From: Actinomycetospora endophytica
GTDB lineage: Bacteria > Actinomycetota > Actinomycetes > Mycobacteriales > Pseudonocardiaceae
DNA: 64,000 nucleotides
Assembly (NCBI RefSeq): GCF_021026375.1
Contig: NZ_JAJNDB010000004.1
Span: 1-64,000, forward strand
Direction: 5' to 3'
Translations under genes and position numbers: made by a program
Part shown: positions 45,497 to 52,707 of the stretch, in pieces
Layout of the letters: each line of letters opens with the position of its first letter
How positions within the stretch are numbered: position 1 is the stretch's first letter
Notes under the pieces: model-generated
Told to the model about the DNA's origin: nothing
The model's database searches: none
What the model saw: the letters and a program-made list of their open reading frames with translations, nothing else

Positions 45497-46257
45497 TACA
45501 CCGCCGTCCACCCGCCGTCGACGGAGAGCGTCGTGCCGGTGACGTAGCTGGACGCATCGGCCGCCAGGTAGACGAGTGCGCCGTGGAGCTCGGCGAGCTC
45601 GCCCGCGCGGCCCATCGGGGTCTGGCGCCGCATCCACCGCTCGGCGCCTTCGTCGGAGAACATCCCCGTCGTCATCTCGGTGGAGAAGAACGCCGGTGCG
45701 ATCGCGTTGACCCGGACACCGCGCCGGGCCCACTGCGCGCCGAGCTCACGGGTCAGGTTCACGACGGCGCCCTTGCTCGCCGCGTACGACGCCTGCGGGA
45801 CCTGCCCGGACCCGACCAGCCCGAACATCGACGCCACCGTGATCACCGAGCCGCGGCCGGCGTCGAGCATCGGGCGGGCGGCCGCGCGGGTGAGCGCGAA
45901 GACGGCGTTCAGGTTGACGTCGACGACCCCGCGGAACGTCTCGACGCTCTCGTCCTCCGCCGGCCCGATGTGGTGGGTCCCGGCGTTGTTGACCAGCACG
46001 TCGATGCGCCCGTGCTCGGCGAGCGTCCGGTCGACCAGGTCCTGACAGGCCGCGGGATCCCCGACGTCGCACGGCACCGGGAGCGACCCGGGCAGCTCGG
46101 CGGCCAGCTCGTCGAGGCGTTCCTTGCGGCGCGCGGCGAGCACGACGCGGGCCCCGCGCTCGGCGTAGCAGCGGGCCGCGCTCGCCCCGATGCCGCTCGA
46201 CGCGCCGGTGATCACGACGACGCGGTCGGTCAGGTCGAAGAGCGGGTCAGGGCTCAC
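45496..46257 (-). CDS. Short-chain dehydrogenase/reductase
   Basis: A 253-residue classical SDR. The cofactor motif is VVVITGASSGIGASAARCYAE, with Arg-Arg-Lys after the second strand (LAARRKERL), which favours NADP(H). NNAGTHHIGP is kept. The catalytic Ser (VASMFG), Tyr and Lys (ASYAASKGAVV) are present. It oxidises or reduces an alcohol/ketone. The GTG start at 46257 overlaps the P450 stop, so it probably acts on the P450 product. It ends in the right arm of the long inverted repeat. Confidence 0.9.
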   Translation of the reverse strand: MSPDPLFDLTDRVVVITGASSGIGASAARCYAERGARVVLAARRKERLDELAAELPGSLPVPCDVGDPAACQDLVDRTLAEHGRIDVLVNNAGTHHIGPAEDESVETFRGVVDVNLNAVFALTRAAARPMLDAGRGSVITVASMFGLVGSGQVPQASYAASKGAVVNLTRELGAQWARRGVRVNAIAPAFFSTEMTTGMFSDEGAERWMRRQTPMGRAGELAELHGALVYLAADASSYVTGTTLSVDGGWTAV

Positions 46258-47489
46258 GTCGAGGGCTCCAGGACGACGGGGAACGAGGACATGCCGCGGC
46301 TGACCAGCGTGGGGTGCCACACCGGCTCGGTGGTGCCCTCGGCCATCGTCGGGAAGCGGCGGTGCAGGCGCTCGAGCGCGATCGTGCCCTCGAGGCGGGC
46401 GATCGGGGCGCCCAGGCAGTAGTGGATGCCGTGGCCGAAGCCCACGTGGCGGCCGTCGGTCCGGGCGAGGTCGAGCCGGTCGGGGTCCGCGAACGCCTCG
46501 GGGTCCCGGTTCGCGGCGGCCTGGAGCAGGTAGACCTGCGACTCCGCCGGGATCGTCGTCCCGCGCAGCGCGAAGGTCTCGACGCAGCGCCGCACCTCGA
46601 GCTTCGAGGGCCCGTCGTAGCGCAGCAGCTCCTCGATCGCGTTCCCGACCTCGTCCGGGTGCGCCAGGAACCGCGCCCGCTGCTCCGGATGGCGGATGAG
46701 TGCGCGGCTGCCGTTGCCGATGAGGTTCGTCGTGGTCTCGTGGCCGCCGAAGAGCAGCAGCACGCACGTGGAGACGATCTCGTCGAGCGTGAGCCGGTCG
46801 TCGCGGTCGACCGCCGCGGCGAGGTCGCTGATGAGGTTGTCGGCCGGGTGCTCGCGGTAGTGGCGGGCCAGGTCGGCGAGGTAGTCGCGCAGCTCGACGA
46901 GGCCGCGCTGGGCCGCGTCGAGGACGCCGGGTTCGCGGGCCACGCCGAAGACGATGACCATGACCGCGTCCGACCACGCCTTGAACTTCTCGACGTCGGC
47001 CCGCGGCACCCCCATCAGCTCGGCGATCACCGCCGCCGGGATGAGATAGCTGAACTCCGTGATGAGGTCGATCTCGGCGGCGGTGTTTTGCGCGGCGAGC
47101 TCGTCGAGCAGTTCGTCGACGATCTCGGTGATCCGCGGCGCGAGCTGGCGCACCGCCTTGGGGGTGAACGCCGCGCGCACCAGCTTGCGCAGCCGCGTGT
47201 GGTTCGGCGGGTCGTTGAAGACCATCCAGTGCTCGAGCAGGTCGTAGGTCGGGGCTCGCTGCTCGCGCTGTTCGGGGGTCAGCTTGTTCTCGTAGATCGG
47301 CCGGACGCGGTCCGACGAGAGCCGCGGGTCCTGCAGCGCCGCGGTGAGGTCGTCGTGGCGCAGCACCAGGTAGGCGCGCTGCGCGTCGCTCCAGACGACC
47401 GGCTGCTCCTCGCGCAGCCACGCCAGCAGCGGATACGGGTCGGCGACGGCGTCCGGGGCGAGCAGGTCCAGCGGCAGCGTCCCCGTCAT
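46254..47489 (-). CDS. Cytochrome P450
   Basis: A 411-residue soluble bacterial P450. The haem-binding loop is GFGHGIHYCLGAPIARLE with Cys358. The I-helix oxygen motif is LLFGGHETTTN (Glu251-Thr252), and the K-helix ExxR is Glu287-Arg290 (EELLR). It needs a ferredoxin and reductase, which are not adjacent. The ATG at 47489 overlaps the stop of the thiolase gene. Hydroxylation of an alicyclic or steroid-like substrate fits the neighbours, but the CYP family cannot be assigned by eye. Confidence 0.93.
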   Translation of the reverse strand: MTGTLPLDLLAPDAVADPYPLLAWLREEQPVVWSDAQRAYLVLRHDDLTAALQDPRLSSDRVRPIYENKLTPEQREQRAPTYDLLEHWMVFNDPPNHTRLRKLVRAAFTPKAVRQLAPRITEIVDELLDELAAQNTAAEIDLITEFSYLIPAAVIAELMGVPRADVEKFKAWSDAVMVIVFGVAREPGVLDAAQRGLVELRDYLADLARHYREHPADNLISDLAAAVDRDDRLTLDEIVSTCVLLLFGGHETTTNLIGNGSRALIRHPEQRARFLAHPDEVGNAIEELLRYDGPSKLEVRRCVETFALRGTTIPAESQVYLLQAAANRDPEAFADPDRLDLARTDGRHVGFGHGIHYCLGAPIARLEGTIALERLHRRFPTMAEGTTEPVWHPTLVSRGMSSFPVVLEPST

Positions 47490-48619
47490 GCGGCGCCCTC
47501 CAGGACCGCGACCACGCAGCCGTTGCCGTCGATGCCCGCGGCGCCGCCGCCCATGGTCTCGACGACGCCGAGCCGTGCACCGTCCACCTGCCGGGCGCCC
47601 GTGAGCCCCCGCAGCTGCCAGACGATCTCCGCCACCTGCGCGAGCCCGGTCGCCCCGAGCGGGTGCCCGCGGGAGAGCAGCCCGCCGGACGGGTTGACGG
47701 GGGAGCGGCCGCTGAGCGTGGTGACGCCCGCCGCGGCCAGTCGCCCGCCCTCGCCGAGCGGGGCCAGCCCCAGCGCCTCGGTGGTGACGACCTCGCCGAT
47801 CGTGAACGCGTCGTGTACCTCGAACACGTCGACGTCGGAGGCACCCACCCCGGCGGTCTCGAACGCCGCGGCCGCGGTGTCGTGCACGACGTCCCAGCCC
47901 CAGACCTTCGTGCTGCGGTGGTCCCACAGCCCGCCGGAGCGCAGCGCGGTGGCGCGGACGGTGACGTCGTCGGGGGCGTTCCTGGCCGGCCCGACGACGG
48001 CGGCCGCGGCGGCATCGCTCATCCCGCAGCACTGCAGCACCGTCAGCGGGTCGGCGATCATCCGCGAGGCCAGCACCTCCTCGACGGAGACCCCACGACG
48101 GCGGGCGGCCCGCGGGTTGTGCACGCCGTTGCCGAAGTTCTTCACCGCCACCGCGGCGAGCTGCTCGGGCGTCGTGCCGAACTCGGCGGCGTAGCGCGCG
48201 GCGGCCATCCCGTAGATCGACGGCATCGCCATCCCGGACCGGCCCTCACGGTCGGTGTCCTCCGGGACGATCGACGAACTGAACGTGTGGGTCATCGTCT
48301 CGACGCCGACCGCGAGCACGTTCTCGTAGCGCCCCAGCCGCACCGCCTCGACGGCCTCGTGGAACGCCGTGGTCCCGCTCGCGCAGGCGTTCTCGACGGT
48401 CACCACCGGCACCCCGACGATGCCCAGCGTCTGCAGGCAGCGCTGGATCGTCCCGGGGCCGTCGAAGACCGTGCCGGCGAACACCGCGTCGATCCCGGTC
48501 GTCGGCGTGCCGGCGTCGTCGAGGGCCTCGGTGACGGCGTCGCGCAGCAGCGCGGGGGCGCCGCGATGGGACTGCTTGCCGAACGCGCTGGTCCCGACGC
48601 CCCGGACGACGGTGCTCAC
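47486..48619 (-). CDS. Thiolase-like lipid-transfer protein (SCP-x / Ltp2-type aldolase subunit)
   Basis: A 377-residue thiolase-fold protein. Cys79 (TVENACASGTTAF) stands at the nucleophile position. The C-terminal His motif is SRGHPLGATG and the end reads MGGGAAGIDGNGCVV. A FEVHDAFT segment is present instead of the NEAF of classical thiolases. This, with the small DUF35 gene upstream, is the pattern of Ltp2-DUF35 complexes, which perform retro-aldol cleavage of side-chain CoA thioesters in steroid catabolism. The GTG start overlaps the DUF35 stop. Confidence 0.88.
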   Translation of the reverse strand: MSTVVRGVGTSAFGKQSHRGAPALLRDAVTEALDDAGTPTTGIDAVFAGTVFDGPGTIQRCLQTLGIVGVPVVTVENACASGTTAFHEAVEAVRLGRYENVLAVGVETMTHTFSSSIVPEDTDREGRSGMAMPSIYGMAAARYAAEFGTTPEQLAAVAVKNFGNGVHNPRAARRRGVSVEEVLASRMIADPLTVLQCCGMSDAAAAAVVGPARNAPDDVTVRATALRSGGLWDHRSTKVWGWDVVHDTAAAAFETAGVGASDVDVFEVHDAFTIGEVVTTEALGLAPLGEGGRLAAAGVTTLSGRSPVNPSGGLLSRGHPLGATGLAQVAEIVWQLRGLTGARQVDGARLGVVETMGGGAAGIDGNGCVVAVLEGAA

Positions 48620-49038
48620 CGCGACTCCCCGTCGGCGGCGAAGGCCGGGTCACCCTCGTCGGTCTCCCCGACCAAGGTGACGCGCTCGTGCGGGCGCAGC
48701 ACCCGCTCGGGGTCCTGGCCGTGCCCGAGGACGCGCGGGCCGTCATCGAGGTCGATGTAGGCGAGCGAGATCGGGGGCTGCCGGTCGCCGACCGGGATGC
48801 GCAGCACCGTGCCCGAGAAGACGGTGCCGGTGCGCGCGAAGGTCGTCGGGCGGGTGGGCCCGCCGCAGACCGGGCAGCGCTCGACGTCCTCGAGCGTGGG
48901 GTGCGCGCACGCCGTACAGCGGGTCCCGACGACGGCGGGCTCGATCCCGTCGGTGACCCGCGGGCGCGGGTCGTAGCCCTCGGGTGGGGCGTCGCGCCGG
49001 GGCTTCTCGTCCGTCGTCGGTGACGTCGTGGCGGTCAT
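48616..49038 (-). CDS. Zn-ribbon/OB-fold protein (DUF35 family)
   Basis: A 140-residue DUF35 protein. The rubredoxin-like zinc ribbon is CTAC followed by CPVCGG (Cys42, Cys45, Cys56, Cys59 by count). The OB-fold begins about residue 66 with FARTGTVFSGTVLRIP and ends with VTLVGETDEG. Such proteins partner thiolase-like subunits and bind the acyl-CoA end. It is the first gene of the operon DUF35 - thiolase - P450 - SDR. The N-terminal 30 residues are charged and poorly conserved; an alternative start may exist further in. Confidence 0.88.
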   Translation of the reverse strand: MTATTSPTTDEKPRRDAPPEGYDPRPRVTDGIEPAVVGTRCTACAHPTLEDVERCPVCGGPTRPTTFARTGTVFSGTVLRIPVGDRQPPISLAYIDLDDGPRVLGHGQDPERVLRPHERVTLVGETDEGDPAFAADGESR

Positions 49039-49089
49039 CGAGCACCCTCCTCGCGCCGACGCGAGCGGCCCCGGCGGGAAGCGACGCTA

Positions 49090-49105
49090 GCGTTTAACCA
49101 AACGC
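49090..49105. promoter_or_regulatory. Inverted repeat in the promoter of the DUF35-P450 operon
   Basis: GCGTTT-AACC-AAACGC is a perfect 6+4+6 inverted repeat 52 bases upstream of the DUF35 start. On the minus strand TTGACC stands just before it and could serve as a -35 box, with TAGCGT 18 bases further on. Sequence shared with the region at 57204 (AACCAAAC and CGGTCAA) suggests a common TetR-type regulator. Confidence 0.4.
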
Positions 49106-49150
49106 ACGGTCAACTAAAACGGGAGCACCCGGCTCGTCCAGGCCGAAGCG

Positions 49151-49297
49151 CGCTCCGGCGACCGAGTCACGGTGACTCGGTTGCACCGGAGCGGTTGCCG
49201 TCGCTGGGGTGGCGTGTGTGTCGCGCGCACGGGCGCGGTCAGCGGAATCGCCATGGAGGCCGACCGAGTCACGGTGACTCGGTTGCACCGGAACGGT
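49151..49297. repeat. Pair of direct repeats with palindromic core (type D)
   Basis: A 37-base unit occurs at 49159-49195 and 49261-49297, exactly 102 bases apart, identical at 36 of 37 positions. Each contains the palindrome ACCGAGTCACGGTGACTCGGT, with one central base. The first copy is also enclosed by CGCTCCGG/CCGGAGCG. This is the notable content of the 304-base gene-free stretch 49039-49342. A short open frame through it (49094-49318, minus) merely repeats the same peptide and is not believed to be a gene. Confidence 0.8.
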
Positions 49298-49342
49298 CCC
49301 CCTGCCGGGCCGGCACACGCCGCGGCCGACCCGGCCGACGGC

Positions 49343-50104
49343 TCAGGCCGAGGCCCCGCCGTCGACGGGGAGGTTGACGCCGGTGATGAACGCGGCGTCG
49401 TCGGAGGCGAGGAAGAGGGCCGCGCGGGCGACGTCGTCGGGAGAGGCCAACCGCCCGAGCGGGACCGCGGCGGCGAACTGCGCCGCAGCCTCGTCGGGAT
49501 CGCCGTAGCCGGCCATGAGCTGCGGCCACATCGGGGTCTGCGAGGCGATCGGGCACACCGAGTTCACCCGGATCCCGTACGGCCCGAACTCGCGGGCGAG
49601 CGAGCGCACGAGCATCACCGTCGCGCCCTTCGAGGACTGGTAGGCGCTCGTGTCCGCCCGTCCCTTCAGCCCGGACAGCGACGCGGTGACGACGATCGAA
49701 CCGCCACCTCGGGCCCGCAGCGCCGGCAGTGCCGCCCGCGCGCCGAGCCACGGACCACGGGCGTTGACGGCGGAGAGCCGGTCGAAGTCGGCTGGGTCGA
49801 TCTCGGTGATCGGACGGAAGGGCGACGCGATCCCGGCGTTGGCCCAGAACACGTCCAGCCCGCCGAACGCCGCGACGGCCGCCGCGACCACTGCCTCGTT
49901 GCCCTCGACCGTGCTGATGTCGGTGATCACCGGCGCTGCCCGCCCACCGGCTTCCACCACCTGCTGCACGGTCGCCTCGGCCCCCTCCGCGTCGCGATCC
50001 ACCACGACGACGGCTGCGCCCTCGGCGGCGAACAGCACCGCACCGGCCCGACCCATTCCGGAGCCGGCGCCGGTGATCACCATGACCCGGTCGACGAGCC
50101 TCAC
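49343..50104 (-). CDS. Short-chain dehydrogenase/reductase
   Basis: A 253-residue SDR. The cofactor motif VMVITGAGSGMGRAGAVLFA is followed by VVVDRD (acidic end, NAD preference). The catalytic Ser (TASLSG), Tyr and Lys (SAYQSSKGATVML) are present. The C-terminus VNLPVDGGASA is typical. The GTG start at 50104 overlaps the stop of the flavin monooxygenase, so the pair probably acts in sequence on one substrate. The codon starts and spacing look native. It ends 46 bases from the type D repeats. Confidence 0.9.
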   Translation of the reverse strand: MRLVDRVMVITGAGSGMGRAGAVLFAAEGAAVVVVDRDAEGAEATVQQVVEAGGRAAPVITDISTVEGNEAVVAAAVAAFGGLDVFWANAGIASPFRPITEIDPADFDRLSAVNARGPWLGARAALPALRARGGGSIVVTASLSGLKGRADTSAYQSSKGATVMLVRSLAREFGPYGIRVNSVCPIASQTPMWPQLMAGYGDPDEAAAQFAAAVPLGRLASPDDVARAALFLASDDAAFITGVNLPVDGGASA

Positions 50105-51387
50105 GAGCCGACCGCCGTCATGTCCTCGCGGAGCGTCCCGGTGTGCTCGCGGAAGTCGACCTCCAGGCGGTGGCGCTCGGAGCGCACGAACGTCGCGGCG
50201 ACCCAGCGACGGTGCGCGTCGATCTCGTGGTCCATCTCCGCCCGCCCGGGCAGCGGCAGCCGGCCGGACAGCACGTCGCCGATCCAGCGGCCCTGGACCT
50301 CGACGAGCGGGACGGTCGGCCCGACCGGCTGGACCAGTCCGGAGAAGAAGAGCCCGGGGGCGTCGGGGTGCACGATCCGGCGGTAGAGCCGGGCACCGTG
50401 GTCGGCCGACGCGACGACGTCGTCGGGCAGGAACGGGAACGACGGCTCGTACCCGGTCGCCCAGACGATCGCGTCGGCGGTGCGGCGGGAGCCGTCGGTG
50501 AGCACGACCTCGTCGCCGTCGAGTCGCGCGATCGCCGGGGTCACCTCGATCCACCCGTACGCCACGTAGGGCAGCAGTTCCTGCCCGACGGTGCCGTGGG
50601 CCTGGTCGATGCGATGCGCCGGCTTGGGCACCCCGAAGTTCTCCTGGTCGCCGACGGCGAGCCGGACCGCGAGCTTGATGACGTTGCGGGCCACCCGCGT
50701 GGGCAGCTTGAGGCGCCGCACGAGGAGGCCGTTCCAGTGGTCGGTGGGCCGCCCGAGCAGGTACTTCGGGAGGATCCAGGCGCTGCGCCGCACGGCCAGG
50801 TGGACCTGGGAGGCGACCCGCGCGAGGTCGACGGCGATGTCGCACGCCGAGTTGCCCATCCCGACGACGACCACGCGACGACCGGTGTAGGGCTCCGGGG
50901 TGCGGTAGTGGTGCGAGTGCAGCTGCTCGCCGCTGAAGTGCCCGGGGATCTCGGGCTGGCGGGGTGCGGACAGATGGCCGTTGGCGACGATCACGGCGTC
51001 GTAGTGGCGGTCGGAGCCGCCGTCGAACGAGACCGTCCACCCGCCGTCGGGGGAGCGACGCGCCGCGGTGACCTCGGTCGTGGGCTGCAGCCGCTCGGCC
51101 ACCCCGAAGTGCTTCGCGTACGACTCGAGGTACTCGAGCACCTGCGAGTGCCGCAGGTAGGCCGGCCAGCGCGAGGGGATCGGGAAGTCGGGGAACGCGA
51201 GGCTGCGCGAGCTCGTGTCGATCTGCAGCGACCGGTAGGCCGACGACGTCCCGCTGTCGTTCTCGTAGCGCCACATGCCGCCGAGGGCCGAGCCCTTCTC
51301 GAACCAGTCGAAGTCGACGTCGCGCTCGGCGAGGGCCTTCGCGGCGGTGATCCCCGCGGCGCCGGCGCCGATGATGCAGGCCTTCAT
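50101..51387 (-). CDS. Flavin-containing monooxygenase family protein
   Basis: A 428-residue class B-type flavoprotein. The FAD motif is CIIGAGAAGITAAKALAERD. GGMWRYENDSGTSSAYRSLQ is typical of flavin-containing monooxygenases. The NADPH motif is VVVVGMGNSACDIAVDLARV, and the C-terminal ATGYEPSFPFL is kept. The FMO fingerprint region between residues 145 and 165 reads PEIPGHFSGEQLHSHHYRT, i.e. FxGxxxHSxxYR, as expected. It would oxygenate a soft nucleophile or a ketone. The ATG at 51387 is 32 bases from the operator at 51420. Confidence 0.9.
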   Translation of the reverse strand: MKACIIGAGAAGITAAKALAERDVDFDWFEKGSALGGMWRYENDSGTSSAYRSLQIDTSSRSLAFPDFPIPSRWPAYLRHSQVLEYLESYAKHFGVAERLQPTTEVTAARRSPDGGWTVSFDGGSDRHYDAVIVANGHLSAPRQPEIPGHFSGEQLHSHHYRTPEPYTGRRVVVVGMGNSACDIAVDLARVASQVHLAVRRSAWILPKYLLGRPTDHWNGLLVRRLKLPTRVARNVIKLAVRLAVGDQENFGVPKPAHRIDQAHGTVGQELLPYVAYGWIEVTPAIARLDGDEVVLTDGSRRTADAIVWATGYEPSFPFLPDDVVASADHGARLYRRIVHPDAPGLFFSGLVQPVGPTVPLVEVQGRWIGDVLSGRLPLPGRAEMDHEIDAHRRWVAATFVRSERHRLEVDFREHTGTLREDMTAVGS

Positions 51388-51419
51388 GAGCGTCCTCCGC
51401 CTGAACCCGAGGGTCCGAA

Positions 51420-51432
51420 CCTGATATATCAG
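51420..51432. promoter_or_regulatory. GntR-type operator candidate, site 4
   Basis: CCTGATATATCAG, with a perfect 12-base palindrome at 51421-51432, lies between the FMO-SDR operon (minus) and the thiolase operon (plus), closer to the FMO start. Identical in sequence to site 2. Confidence 0.75.
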
Positions 51433-51492
51433 CGAGGCCTCGCACGGTAGGGCGCGACGGCACCGGCTGCCAAGTCCCGGCGGGTTGACGGT

Positions 51493-51518
51493 GATGAACG
51501 AACGCTGGTTTGCTCATC
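51493..51518. promoter_or_regulatory. Imperfect inverted repeat in the thiolase operon promoter
   Basis: GATGAACGAACG and GTTTGCTCATC form an imperfect inverted repeat (about 9 of 12 matched). It lies over the spacer of a likely promoter: TTGACG at 51485-51490, 18 bases, then TTTGCT at 51509-51514. Placement over the promoter fits repression by a TetR protein such as the one at 56579; unproven. Confidence 0.35.
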
Positions 51519-51557
51519 GGCGAGCTGCTTCCCAGTGCAGGAGAGCGGGTGGCCCCC

Positions 51558-52706
51558 ATGGCCGAGGTGTACATCGTCGACGCGCTGCGCACGCCGATGG
51601 GACGGCGGAACGGGGGCCTGTCCGGCTTCCATCCGGCCGATCTCGGCGGCGCCGTGATGAAGGAGCTGGTCGACCGGGCGGGGATCGATCCGGAGCTGAT
51701 CGACGACGTCGTCGTCGGGTGCATCTCGCAGTTCGGCGCCCAGGCCTTCAACCTCGCGCGCACCGCCTGGCTCTCCGCCGGCCTGCCCGAGTCGGTGCCT
51801 GCAGTGACCGTCGACCGGCAGTGCGGGTCGAGCCAGCAGGCGCTGCACTTCGCCGCGCAGGGCATCCGGGCCGGGGACTACGACCTCGCGATCGCGGGCG
51901 GCATCGAGCTGATGAGCCTGGTGCCGCTGAACTGCTCGGGGGAGTGGGGCGAGGAGCTCGGGGTCGGCTACCCGTTCTCGGGTGCGGGCTGGACGAAGCG
52001 GTACGGGTCGGACCGGGTGCACCAGTTCATGTCCGGGGAGCGGATCGCCGCGAAGTGGGGCATCAGCCGCGAGGAGATGGAGCGCTTCGCCCTGGCCAGC
52101 AATCATCGCGCCGAGCAGGCGTGGGCCGAGGGCCGGTTCGACCGTGAGGTCCACCGGGTCAACGAGCTCGACACGGACGAGACCATCCGGCGCGGCACGA
52201 CGCTGGAGAAGATGGCGACGCTGAAGCCGATCTCCGAGGGCGGGGTGATCACGGCGGGCACGGCCAGCCAGATCGCCGACGCCGCGACGGGCGTGCTGCT
52301 CGCGTCCGAGGAGGCGGTCGAGCGCTATGGACTCACCCCGCGGGCCCGCATCCGCTCGATGGTCGCGGCCGGCAGCGACCCCTGGCTGATGCTCACCGCG
52401 CCGATCCCGGCCACCGAGAAGGTGCTGCGCAAGGCCGGGCTCGGGATGGACGACATCGACCTGTTCGAGGTCAACGAGGCGTTCGCGACCGTCGTGCTCG
52501 CGTGGGCCCGCGACACCGGCGCCGACCTCGAGCGGACCAACGTCAACGGCGGGGCGATCGCGCTCGGGCACGCGCTCGGCGCGACCGGCACGCGGTTGAT
52601 GACGACGCTGCTCCACGAGCTCGAGCGCCGCGAGGCCCGCTTCGGGCTGGAGACCGTCTGCGAGGGCGGCGGGCAGGCCAACGCGACGATCATCGAGCGG
52701 GTCTGA
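51558..52706 (+). CDS. Acetyl-CoA acyltransferase (thiolase, FadA type)
   Basis: A 382-residue biosynthetic/degradative thiolase that cleaves 3-ketoacyl-CoA with CoA. The nucleophile is Cys89 in DRQCGSSQQAL. The His motif is NGGAIALGHALGATG and the second Cys lies in VCEGGGQANATIIERV. DLFEVNEAFATVVL contains the NEAF box. ATG 51558 matches the family start (MAEVYIVDALRTPMG); a GTG at 51549 is better spaced from AGGAGAG and may be the real start. First gene of a five-gene operon; the next starts one base after its stop. Confidence 0.93.
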   Translation: MAEVYIVDALRTPMGRRNGGLSGFHPADLGGAVMKELVDRAGIDPELIDDVVVGCISQFGAQAFNLARTAWLSAGLPESVPAVTVDRQCGSSQQALHFAAQGIRAGDYDLAIAGGIELMSLVPLNCSGEWGEELGVGYPFSGAGWTKRYGSDRVHQFMSGERIAAKWGISREEMERFALASNHRAEQAWAEGRFDREVHRVNELDTDETIRRGTTLEKMATLKPISEGGVITAGTASQIADAATGVLLASEEAVERYGLTPRARIRSMVAAGSDPWLMLTAPIPATEKVLRKAGLGMDDIDLFEVNEAFATVVLAWARDTGADLERTNVNGGAIALGHALGATGTRLMTTLLHELERREARFGLETVCEGGGQANATIIERV

Positions 52707-52707
52707 G

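Noticed and set aside
49094..49318. Minus-strand 74-codon frame with an internal VQPSHRDSV repeat
   Set aside because: The repeated peptide only reflects the two type D DNA repeats; there is no RBS and no domain.
45496..51387. Complete steroid degradation cluster
   Set aside because: The Ltp2-DUF35 pair and P450 suggest side-chain chemistry, but ring-degrading genes (kstD, ksh, hsa) are not in the window.
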